A DNA stretch of 6,616 bases from an uncultured Eubacteriales bacterium (GCA_900548125.1 URJN01000123.1:1-6616); one strand, 5' to 3'; shown: positions 1 to 6,597, numbered from the stretch's first letter. Program-made: numbers and translations. Notes: a model not told the origin generated them from the letters alone.

Positions 1-101
1 GGAAAATCTTCCCCTCTAATCAAGATTTCACAATTTTGCCTTATTTATGCAGGTCAGTCGGCGTTTTTCATGTTTCGCCGTTGAAAACCGCATATAGCAA
101 A
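1..101. other. Intergenic DNA downstream of the topoisomerase operon, no gene seen
   Basis: No convincing coding sequence is seen here. A 7-base inverted repeat (AAATCTT at 4-10, AAGATTT at 22-28) and a minus-strand AGAGGGGA (17-10) are present. The latter could be a ribosome site for a leftward gene beginning just outside the window, but no start codon is visible. The last 19 bases of the window (6598-6616), after spoIIP, are likewise too short to interpret. Confidence 0.5.
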
Positions 102-131
102 AGCACCTGTGCATTGATATGCACAGATGCT
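102..131 (-). terminator. Hairpin after the topoisomerase operon, probable transcription terminator
   Basis: On the minus-strand transcript AGCAUCUGUGCAU pairs with AUGCACAGGUGCU around a four-base AUCA loop: 13 continuous pairs including one U-G wobble. It starts 7 bases past the A-subunit stop codon. On the plus strand the wobble becomes a C/A mismatch, so the structure is better formed in the leftward transcript, as expected for a terminator of that operon. The T tract is short (four T, then GCTATAT), so termination may be incomplete. Confidence 0.55.
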
Positions 132-137
132 CCCTGC

Positions 138-2624
138 TTATTCTGTTTTTTCCTGCATGTCTCCGGCGAGTGCAGCGTATTCCACCACATCGTCAAGCAG
201 CACATTGACAAGCAGCTCTCCTTTAGCGGTGCGTCGCTGTACGGAAATCTCGCTCACATCGAGCGTTGTCACATGACCATGCTTCTGCTCAACGCGGACA
301 GCCTTCGCTTCCGTTACATTCAGACAGGCGGCAAGCATCTGTCCGGTTTCCCCGCTCTTGTTCATCGGCAGGAGCTTCTGCCCCTTGCCCGCGCGTCCCT
401 GCCGTTCGATATCGTCGCAGAGCATGCGTTTTCCGAATCCACGGTCGCTGACGACGAACAGCATGGTTCCTGCCTTCGGAATCTCAAACCAGCGCACCGC
501 GTCATTCTTGGCGACATCAATTCCGCGGACACCCGCTGTCGCCCTGCCCGTACAGGAAACCGTGTCCAGCTTAAACCGCAGAGCCATGCCGGTCTGCGTA
601 ATCAGCACGATATCGTCCTTGTCATCGGGATCGACCTGCACCATGCCGACCAGCTCATCCTCGCCCTTGAGGTTAATCGCCGCAAATCTTGCGCGGCGTA
701 CGCCATATTCTGCGGCAGGCGTGCGTTTAACCTGACCATTTTTTGTAATAAAGAGGAAATCGCCCTTTTTCGCCATTTCATCTGTCTTGACGCAAATCAT
801 GGCGACGGCATGCTCGCCATCTGCCAAACCGGCAATCAGACCCGTAAGCAGGCTGCCGCGTTCCTTCAGACGCATCGTTTCCGGTATCTTCGCCACGTCA
901 AGCATAAAGCAGCTGCCCTTGTTGGTAAAGAAATACAGCGTTTCATCCGTCGCCGTTTGGATGATTTCAACGACTTCATCCTTTGCGCCCGGCTGAGCGA
1001 GATACTTATCCACCATACGCGGGCTCATGCGGCGGAGCTGACCATCGCGCAGGCGCAGAATCGCCGTATCCTCCGCAATGGGCTTGTTTTCCACGACCGG
1101 CATCGTTGCGCTGTCGTCTTCAATCAGCTCGGTTCGGCGGTCATCGCCATACCGGTCGCGAATTTCCGTCATTTCCTGACGAATGACGTCATCGAGCTTC
1201 TTTTCGCTCTTGAGGATGCCTTCAAGTCGAGCAATCGTCTTGAGAATCGCGGCGTATTCCTTTCGAAGCGCATCAATCTCCAGACCGGTCAGCCGCTGGA
1301 GGCGCATATCCAGAATCGCCTGTGCCTGAATATCCGTCAAGGAGAATCGCGCAATGAGCTGTTCCTTAGCTTCCTTGGGGCTTTTGCTCTTGCGGATGAG
1401 CGCAATCACTTCGTCGAGGTGGTTGACCGCGACCATCAAGCCCGCGAGAATATGCTCCCTTGCGCGCGCCTGTTCCAGCTCATATTTTGTTCTTCGGGTC
1501 ACAACACGCTTCTGATGCTCAATATAATAGGTAAGCATCGCCTTGACTCCCATCTGCATGGGGCGTCCGTCCGCAATCGCAACCACATTGACGCCGAACG
1601 TCACCTGCAAGTCAGAGTACCTATAAAGCACCGCAAGAATCGCCATCGGATCGACATCGCGCTTGATTTCAATCACAGCACGCAGACCCGTTCGGTCAGA
1701 CTCATCGCGGATATCATAGATTCCGCTGAGCTGCGTTTTGCGTTCCTCGCTGAGCTTGAGAATCTTTTCAAGCATCGCCGCCTTCGGCACCTGATACGGC
1801 ACTTCCGTGATGACGATGAGCTTGCGTCCTGCCGAACCATCCTCAATATGCACCTTCGCACGCAGAGTCAGCTTGCCACGTCCGGTTTCATAGGCATTGC
1901 GAATTTCATCGTTGCGAATCAGCCGCCCGCCTGTCGGAAAATCCGGCGCGGGCAAGACCTGCATGATTTCATCGAGCGTCGCTTCCGGCTTGTCCATCAC
2001 CAGAATCGCCGCATCAATCGCTTCCTTCAGGTTATGCGGCGGAATATTCGTCGCCAGACCGACCGCAATACCGGATGCGCCGTTGACCAGCAGGTTCGGA
2101 TAGCGCGAAGGCAGCATATCCGGCTCCTTCAGCGTATCATCGAAGTTAAAGCTGAACGGAACGGTATCTTTGTCGATATCCCGAAGCATTTCCAGCGCAA
2201 GCGGCGCCATTCTCGCTTCCGTATAACGCATTGCTGCCGCGCTGTCTCCGTCAATCGAGCCGAAGTTGCCATGACCATCGACCAGCAGCGCACGCATGCT
2301 GTACGGCTGCGCCATACGAACCATAGCGTCGTAAACCGAGCTGTCGCCATGCGGATGATATTTACCGAGACAATCGCCGACGATACGCGCACACTTTTTG
2401 TGCGGCTTATCGGGCGTCACGCCCAGCTCACTGAGCGTAAACAGAATCCTGCGCTGAACGGGCTTGAGTCCATCCTCCACACGCGGGAGCGCACGTTCCA
2501 GAATGACATGCTCCGCATACGGAATCATGGAAATGTGCATGACCTCGTCCATGGGCTTCTGAATAATCTCATGACGCGGTGCTGTTTCCTTGGGCGGTTG
2601 TCCGCCGTCTTTCCTGCGTGCCAT
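138..2624 (-). CDS. parC: Type II DNA topoisomerase subunit A, probably topoisomerase IV ParC (alternative: GyrA paralogue)
   Basis: This is the breakage-reunion subunit of a bacterial type II topoisomerase, 828 aa. It cuts both strands of a DNA duplex through a tyrosyl-phosphate bond and works as an A2B2 complex with the B subunit encoded just upstream. The winged-helix/tower core fills about residues 28-505. The catalytic Arg133-Tyr134 lie in the motif AAMRYTEARM, and Ile186 in NGASGI matches the intercalating Ile174 of E. coli GyrA. The quinolone-determining positions are wild type: Ser95 and Asp99 match E. coli GyrA Ser83 and Asp87. Residues about 515-815 form six beta-pinwheel repeats. 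The GyrA box QRRGGKG expected in blade 1 is replaced by AQPGAKDE (543-550); a looser RQGRAGKGQ occurs in blade 5 (741-749). The missing box favours ParC, but orthology to gyrA cannot be excluded. The start overlaps the B-subunit stop by one base (TAATG), with GAAGG just upstream, so translation is probably coupled. Confidence 0.88.
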   Translation of the reverse strand: MARRKDGGQPPKETAPRHEIIQKPMDEVMHISMIPYAEHVILERALPRVEDGLKPVQRRILFTLSELGVTPDKPHKKCARIVGDCLGKYHPHGDSSVYDAMVRMAQPYSMRALLVDGHGNFGSIDGDSAAAMRYTEARMAPLALEMLRDIDKDTVPFSFNFDDTLKEPDMLPSRYPNLLVNGASGIAVGLATNIPPHNLKEAIDAAILVMDKPEATLDEIMQVLPAPDFPTGGRLIRNDEIRNAYETGRGKLTLRAKVHIEDGSAGRKLIVITEVPYQVPKAAMLEKILKLSEERKTQLSGIYDIRDESDRTGLRAVIEIKRDVDPMAILAVLYRYSDLQVTFGVNVVAIADGRPMQMGVKAMLTYYIEHQKRVVTRRTKYELEQARAREHILAGLMVAVNHLDEVIALIRKSKSPKEAKEQLIARFSLTDIQAQAILDMRLQRLTGLEIDALRKEYAAILKTIARLEGILKSEKKLDDVIRQEMTEIRDRYGDDRRTELIEDDSATMPVVENKPIAEDTAILRLRDGQLRRMSPRMVDKYLAQPGAKDEVVEIIQTATDETLYFFTNKGSCFMLDVAKIPETMRLKERGSLLTGLIAGLADGEHAVAMICVKTDEMAKKGDFLFITKNGQVKRTPAAEYGVRRARFAAINLKGEDELVGMVQVDPDDKDDIVLITQTGMALRFKLDTVSCTGRATAGVRGIDVAKNDAVRWFEIPKAGTMLFVVSDRGFGKRMLCDDIERQGRAGKGQKLLPMNKSGETGQMLAACLNVTEAKAVRVEQKHGHVTTLDVSEISVQRRTAKGELLVNVLLDDVVEYAALAGDMQEKTE

Positions 2625-4591
2625 TACTTTGCCTTCCCTTCTCGTGCGAGGAACGTATCCACCTTATTGAAATCCGCATATGTCGTGATATAATCGCGGC
2701 GCGGCTCGACCTTGTCGCCCATGAGCAGCGTAACCAGCCGTTCCGCCTCGGCGACATCCTCCAGCGTGACCTGCATCAGCTGACGGTTTTCCGGATTCAT
2801 CGTCGTTTCCCAAAGCTGGGACGGATCCATCTCGCCCAGACCTTTATAGCGCTGGATGGTGTATCCCTTGCCGAACTTCGCCGTAACGGTCGCCAGCTCC
2901 TTATCGTCGTAGGCGTAGACAATTTTGTCGCCCTTTGCCACGCGGTAGAGCGGCGGCATGCCGATATAGACGTGTCCGTCCGTAATCAGCTCCCTCATAT
3001 AGCGATAGAAGAACGTCAGCAGGATCGCACGGATATGTGCGCCGTCCTGATCGGCATCCGACAGAATGATGACCTTGTAATACTTTAAGCTCTTGATGTC
3101 GAAATCTTCGCCGATGCCTGTGCCGAGCGCTGTGATGATGGAACGGAATTCTTCGTTCGCCAGCACCTGATCGATACGCTTTTTCTCCACATTCAGCGGC
3201 TTTCCGCGAATAGGCAGAATCGCCTGAAAGCGTCTGTCGCGTCCCTGCTTGGCTGAACCGCCTGCGGAATCGCCCTCAACGATGAACATTTCGTTTTCTT
3301 CCGCTTTTCTGCCGGTGCAGCTCGACAGCTTTCCGACCAGCGGCGCGGCATCGAGCTGGTTTTTGGCTCGCGCCACTTCCTTCGCCTTACGCGCCGCTTC
3401 GCGCACCTTGCAGGCACGCATTGCCTTCTCGACAATCGACTGCGCCACATCCTGATTCTTGAGATTTTCAAGGTATTCCGTCATGCGGGCGTAGACAAAC
3501 GCTTCCACCGCCGGACGCACTTCCGTGTTGCCCAGCTTGCCCTTCGTCTGACCCTCAAACTGCGGATTGCGAACAAACGTCGCCAGCACAGCCGTAATGC
3601 CCTCACGGAAATCCTCACCCATCAGGTTGTTATCCTTTTCCTTGAGCGCACCAACCTTGCGGGCATAATCGTTGAGCGCGCGGGTGAAACCCGCCTTAAA
3701 GCCCATCTCATGCGTGCCGCCCTCGGCGGTCGGGATGTTATTGACATAGGAAAAAATATTCTCCGCGTAGTCATCCGTATGCTGAATAGCAAGGCAGATG
3801 CGCACATCGTCCTGAATGCCCTCCAGCATCAGCACATTTTCATACAGCGGCGTCTTATCGCGGTTGATATAGCGCACATAATCCGCCAGACCGCCTTCGT
3901 ACATGAAAACGGTTTTCTGCTTTTCCGGATCCTTTTCGCGCTCGTCAACGAACGTGATGGAAAGCCCCTTATTCAGATACGCCAGCTCACGCAGGTGCCT
4001 GCGCACCGTCTCCGCGTTAAATTTCGTTTCTTCAAAAACCGTATCATCCGGCAAAAAAGTCACCCGCGTGCCATGCTTGCGCGTCGCGCTGATGCGCTCA
4101 AGCGGCGTAACCGGACGTCCGGATGTGGTTTTCTTTTCTTCTTCGTCGTAGTTGCTCTCAAAGCGCATGCGGTAATGTCCGCCGCCGGTGCAGCTGTCTA
4201 CGACCATCCACTTGCTCAGCGCATTGACGACCGACGCGCCAACGCCGTGCAGACCGCCGGAATACGCATAATTCTGATGATCGAACTTGCCGCCGGCGTG
4301 CAGCTTGGTATAGATGACCTCCACGCCGGTGATGCCCAATTCCGGGTGAATATCCACCGGAACACCGCGTCCGTCATCCTCGACAGACGCGCTGCCGTCC
4401 TTATGCAGCTCTACGGAGATGCTTCTGGCGTAGCCGTTGGCGACCTCGTCGATCGCGTTATCCACGATCTCCCAAAGCAGATGATGCAAACCGCGGGAGC
4501 CGGTCGAACCGATGTACATGCCCGGACGCATCCGAACCGCATCCAGCCCTTCAAGCACCTTGAGCATGCTGGCAGAGTAGGTTTTCGCCAT
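2624..4591 (-). CDS. parE: Type II DNA topoisomerase subunit B, probably topoisomerase IV ParE (alternative: GyrB paralogue)
   Basis: This is the ATPase and TOPRIM subunit of the same enzyme, 655 aa, the usual length for Gram-positive GyrB/ParE and without the large insert of E. coli GyrB. The GHKL ATPase domain shows catalytic Glu41 and Asn45 (WEIVDNAIDE), the EDDGRG motif at 71-76 and the glycine-rich lid SGGLHGVG (111-118). The transducer domain carries the gamma-phosphate-sensing QTK loop (348-350). The TOPRIM domain shows EGDSAGGSAKQG from Glu439 and metal-binding Asp512, Asp514 and Asp516 in SDADQDGAHI. Gln515 replaces the Val, Thr or Ser I recall at this place in well-known GyrB/ParE proteins. 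The C-terminal QRYKGLGEMDP motif is at 580-590. An upstream in-frame ATG at 4654 would add 21 residues, but it falls in the -35 box; the ATG at 4591 has AAGGAGGG 8 bases ahead and gives the standard N-terminus. It is the first gene of a two-gene operon with the A subunit. GyrB and ParE are hard to separate by motif; the neighbour lacking a GyrA box favours ParE. Confidence 0.88.
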   Translation of the reverse strand: MAKTYSASMLKVLEGLDAVRMRPGMYIGSTGSRGLHHLLWEIVDNAIDEVANGYARSISVELHKDGSASVEDDGRGVPVDIHPELGITGVEVIYTKLHAGGKFDHQNYAYSGGLHGVGASVVNALSKWMVVDSCTGGGHYRMRFESNYDEEEKKTTSGRPVTPLERISATRKHGTRVTFLPDDTVFEETKFNAETVRRHLRELAYLNKGLSITFVDEREKDPEKQKTVFMYEGGLADYVRYINRDKTPLYENVLMLEGIQDDVRICLAIQHTDDYAENIFSYVNNIPTAEGGTHEMGFKAGFTRALNDYARKVGALKEKDNNLMGEDFREGITAVLATFVRNPQFEGQTKGKLGNTEVRPAVEAFVYARMTEYLENLKNQDVAQSIVEKAMRACKVREAARKAKEVARAKNQLDAAPLVGKLSSCTGRKAEENEMFIVEGDSAGGSAKQGRDRRFQAILPIRGKPLNVEKKRIDQVLANEEFRSIITALGTGIGEDFDIKSLKYYKVIILSDADQDGAHIRAILLTFFYRYMRELITDGHVYIGMPPLYRVAKGDKIVYAYDDKELATVTAKFGKGYTIQRYKGLGEMDPSQLWETTMNPENRQLMQVTLEDVAEAERLVTLLMGDKVEPRRDYITTYADFNKVDTFLAREGKAK

Positions 4592-4599
4592 GAATAAAG

Positions 4600-4607
4600 C
4601 CCTCCTT
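4600..4607 (-). promoter_or_regulatory. Ribosome binding site that fixes the B-subunit start
   Basis: AAGGAGGG on the minus strand lies 8 bases before the ATG at 4591. It is a near-perfect Shine-Dalgarno sequence and supports the 655-aa protein rather than the 676-aa in-frame extension. Confidence 0.85.
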
Positions 4608-4625
4608 ACAATCGTACGAATGAAC

Positions 4626-4654
4626 ATTATAACGGATTTTCCCAGTTTTTGCAA
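4626..4654 (-). promoter_or_regulatory. Sigma-A type promoter of the topoisomerase operon
   Basis: On the minus strand TTGCAA (4654-4649, four of six consensus bases) is followed after exactly 17 bases by a perfect TATAAT (4631-4626). Transcription would begin near 4619, giving a leader of about 28 nt before the ATG at 4591. Because the alternative upstream ATG at 4654 lies inside the -35 element, this promoter also argues for the shorter B-subunit protein. The start point falls beside a TCGTACGA palindrome (4613-4620), whose meaning is unknown. Confidence 0.8.
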
Positions 4655-4697
4655 CGCCTCATGCGAAACTTACACATCTTTACCCGCTATGATACAC

Positions 4698-4726
4698 TTG
4701 CACACATCAGAACAAAACAGGATAAT
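4698..4726 (+). promoter_or_regulatory. Probable sigma-A type promoter of the DUF1614-spoIIP operon
   Basis: TTGCAC (4698-4703) and GATAAT (4721-4726) are separated by exactly 17 bases. The -10 matches five of six consensus bases; the -35 matches only TTG, so the promoter would be of moderate strength or need an activator. Transcription would start near 4733, with a leader of about 50 nt. The -10 lies within a perfect 11-base palindrome, GGATA-A-TATCC (4720-4730). Confidence 0.55.
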
Positions 4727-4742
4727 ATCCGCTTATTTCGTC

Positions 4743-4755
4743 CATAATGATTATG
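4743..4755 (+). promoter_or_regulatory. Candidate operator: perfect 6-1-6 palindrome with a Fur/PerR-like core
   Basis: CATAAT-G-ATTATG is a perfect inverted repeat about 10-22 bases downstream of the predicted rightward transcription start and 13 bases before the Shine-Dalgarno. Its inner ATAATnATTAT is the core shared by B. subtilis Fur boxes (TGATAATnATTATCA) and PerR boxes (TTATAATnATTATAA), while the outer bases fit neither exactly. A repressor bound here would block early elongation. The regulator is inference, and the site could also be a chance AT-rich palindrome. Confidence 0.4.
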
Positions 4756-4768
4756 CAATGAATCTGGC

Positions 4769-4775
4769 AAGGAGG
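4769..4775 (+). promoter_or_regulatory. Ribosome binding site of the DUF1614 gene
   Basis: AAGGAGG, 8 bases before the ATG at 4784, is close to the full consensus. It selects this ATG over the nearby in-frame Met codon at 4796 (residue 5). Confidence 0.85.
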
Positions 4776-4783
4776 TTTTTCCC

Positions 4784-5434
4784 ATGTCTATCGGCATGAT
4801 TTTTCTGCTTGTGCTGACGCTGCTGATTCTCTTTGGCGTGCTTCAGCGCGTCCTTGACCGTATGGCACTGACGGACAGGCAGGCACTTGTTCTGGTCGCC
4901 GCCATCTTCATCGGCGGATGGCTGCCCGATTTGCGTATCGGCATGGTATCTTTGAACATCGGCGGTGCGCTTGTGCCGTTCGGCGTATGCGTCTATCTGT
5001 TTTTTCACGCAGGTACGGCAAAGGAACGTGTGCGGGCACTGGTTGCTTCAGTTCTGACTGCCGCCGTCATCTATGTCATCAGTCTGTTCTTCCCTTCCGA
5101 CCCCGTGACCATGCCGTTTGACCCCATGATTCTTTACGGATTATGCGGCGGCATCCTCGCGTGGCTGCTCGGTCGTTCCCGCAGAAGCGCGTTCATTGCC
5201 GGCATACTGGGCATTCTGCTTGCCGACGCCGCAACAGGCGTAGTCAACTGGACCCGCGGCATCCGTCAGGTTCTCTACCTCGGCAGTGCGGGCGCGCTGG
5301 ATGCCGTTGTGCTTTCCGGCATAACCGCCGTGATGCTGTGTGAATTGTTCGGCGAAATCATCGAACGCATGACAACCGGAAAAGCCGATTCGCCGCATGA
5401 GGACGGCGCCATACAGGGAGGTCAGCGTGTATGA
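4784..5434 (+). CDS. DUF1614 family multi-pass membrane protein, function unknown
   Basis: A 216-aa integral membrane protein with about seven hydrophobic segments, near residues 3-20, 32-48, 57-76, 84-103, 114-130, 135-152 and 168-190, followed by a short polar tail rich in Gly and acidic residues. Two motifs match what I know of DUF1614: LNIGGALVPF (57-66) and GSAGALDAVVLSGI (167-180). Acidic residues Asp148 (LLADAATG) and Asp173 sit within or beside predicted helices and could be functional. No enzymatic or transport motif is recognised, so no activity is proposed. The start is well supported by AAGGAGG at 4769-4775, 8 bases before the ATG. The stop overlaps the start of the SpoIIP-family gene as ATGA, implying one mRNA and coupled translation. 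A role at the envelope, perhaps with the amidase, is inference from this coupling. The family assignment is from memory of its motifs, not from a search. Confidence 0.8.
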   Translation: MSIGMIFLLVLTLLILFGVLQRVLDRMALTDRQALVLVAAIFIGGWLPDLRIGMVSLNIGGALVPFGVCVYLFFHAGTAKERVRALVASVLTAAVIYVISLFFPSDPVTMPFDPMILYGLCGGILAWLLGRSRRSAFIAGILGILLADAATGVVNWTRGIRQVLYLGSAGALDAVVLSGITAVMLCELFGEIIERMTTGKADSPHEDGAIQGGQRV

Positions 5435-6597
5435 AGGACAAGTTCACCCGTTTTCTCCTCTCCTTTTTTCTTGCACTTGCGCTTTATTGCGCCTGCGCCG
5501 TCAACGCATCGGCAGATGACCAGGTCGACGCGGAAGCCCTGCATGTTGCCGTAGACGGTTCGGGCGCGTATCTGTTTTCCATACACGGAGTTCTTTCGGA
5601 AGGCGATGAATATATCGCCAGCGATAACGTGCTTTACCGCATTACCACCGTCCATAACGGCAACGCGGTCGCCGAAAGAATCGGCGAGGAACCCATGCCG
5701 GATATATCGTGGCTGGATGTCGGCGAAGCGCAGGCAGTCTTTGCCTCGGATGATATCACTCAGACAAGCGCGAAGGCGAACGCAGACAAAAAACTCATCG
5801 CCATGTACGTCACCCACAGCGACGAGAGTTACGTTCCCTCCGACGGCTCACAAAGCATCAACGGGCAGGGCGGCATATACGATGTAGCGCGTGAATTCCG
5901 CGACGCGCTTCAAAAGCAGGGCGTTGACGTCATTCTCGACGAATCGACGCATCTGCCCCACGACTCCGGCGCATATCGCCGCAGTCGGCAGACTGCGGAA
6001 CGCCTTTTGCAAAAGCAGCCCGACGCCATCATCGACATCCATCGCGACGGTATTCCGGATGAGAGCGAATATGCCCGCACAATCAACGGCGAAGAAGTCT
6101 CGCGTGTGCGCCTGCTCGTCGGGCGAAGCAACCAGAACAGCAGCGTCAACCGCGAATTCGCCAAACAGCTGAAAGCCGTTGCGGACAAGCAGTATCCCGG
6201 GTTGGTCAAGGATATCTTTATCGGCAAGGGCAACTACAATCAGGATCTTGCACCGCATGCCATCCTGCTGGAATTCGGAACGCATACCATCAGCAAGGAG
6301 CGCGTCCTCAACTCTACGGACATGATGGCACAGGTCGTGTCCACCACGCTTTACGGTCCGCAGACAGGGAGTGCCGCTTCTGAAAAAAGCCGCTCCGGTC
6401 AAGATACCGCCGTTCAGAGCAGCAAAGGCGTATCGGGCGGCGTTATCTTTCTCGTCCTTTCCGTGATCGCGGGCGTCATCATCTTCCTGCTGGCGCAGAC
6501 CGGCGGCGGCAAGGCGATGAAAACCAAATTCACCCGCAATGTCAGCGAATTGACCGGCGGATTATTCGGAAAAAAGTCCGAGGACTCCGATCCATAA
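5431..6597 (+). CDS. spoIIP: SpoIIP-family peptidoglycan hydrolase with signal peptide and C-terminal membrane anchor
   Basis: A 388-aa exported protein. Residues 1-28 look like a signal peptide with an ASA|DD cleavage site. Residues about 45-87 match the N-terminal segment I associate with clostridial SpoIIP (GDEYIASDNVLYRIT). The zinc amidase domain spans about 120-308: THSDESY with His129 and Glu132, the SGAYRRSRQT segment (179-188), DIHRDG with His204, YNQDLAPHAILLEFG with Glu281. These are the likely metal-binding and catalytic residues by analogy with SpoIIP and amidase_3 enzymes. SpoIIP proteins cut peptidoglycan and, with SpoIID and SpoIIM, drive engulfment in spore formers. A Ser/Gly/Gln-rich linker (311-333) leads to a membrane helix (336-355) and a basic tail (KAMKTKFTRN), so the enzyme would face outward from a C-terminal anchor. 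The B. subtilis protein uses an N-terminal anchor instead. The ATG overlaps the DUF1614 stop by 4 bp, with AGGGAGG 9 bases upstream. The precise role in this organism is uncertain. Confidence 0.88.
   Translation: MKDKFTRFLLSFFLALALYCACAVNASADDQVDAEALHVAVDGSGAYLFSIHGVLSEGDEYIASDNVLYRITTVHNGNAVAERIGEEPMPDISWLDVGEAQAVFASDDITQTSAKANADKKLIAMYVTHSDESYVPSDGSQSINGQGGIYDVAREFRDALQKQGVDVILDESTHLPHDSGAYRRSRQTAERLLQKQPDAIIDIHRDGIPDESEYARTINGEEVSRVRLLVGRSNQNSSVNREFAKQLKAVADKQYPGLVKDIFIGKGNYNQDLAPHAILLEFGTHTISKERVLNSTDMMAQVVSTTLYGPQTGSAASEKSRSGQDTAVQSSKGVSGGVIFLVLSVIAGVIIFLLAQTGGGKAMKTKFTRNVSELTGGLFGKKSEDSDP

Noticed and set aside
4..28. Inverted repeat AAATCTT/AAGATTT as a terminator.
   Set aside because: The stem is only seven mostly A-T pairs with an 11-base loop and no T tract, so it would be unstable. 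The 102-131 hairpin is far stronger.
36..2693. An 885-codon open frame on the plus strand opposite the A-subunit gene.
   Set aside because: It is in exact antisense register with a clearly recognisable topoisomerase gene and exists because that gene lacks TTA, CTA and TCA codons. Its translation is rich in His and Arg with no recognisable domain, and no ribosome site is evident at its start.
3710..4597. A 295-codon open frame on the plus strand opposite the B-subunit gene.
   Set aside because: It is again the in-register antisense of a conserved gene, with no motif of its own and no credible upstream signal.
4592..4654. A 21-residue N-terminal extension of the B subunit from the ATG at 4654.
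   Set aside because: The ATG lies in the -35 box of the operon promoter, and the leader residues do not resemble the family. The ATG at 4591 has a strong ribosome site and the standard start of the ATPase domain.
4688..4693. TATGAT as an alternative rightward -10 box.
   Set aside because: No -35-like sequence lies at 16-18 bases upstream, whereas GATAAT at 4721 has a partial -35 at exactly 17 bases.
5479..5499. A lipoprotein box around Cys20 or Cys22 of the SpoIIP signal peptide.
   Set aside because: The residues before each Cys (Leu-Tyr before Cys20; Tyr-Cys-Ala before Cys22) do not fit the lipobox. A normal ASA|DD cleavage site lies a few residues on.
5848..6402. A 184-codon open frame on the minus strand opposite spoIIP.
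   Set aside because: It is antisense to a well-conserved amidase domain, has no recognisable product and no visible promoter or ribosome site.
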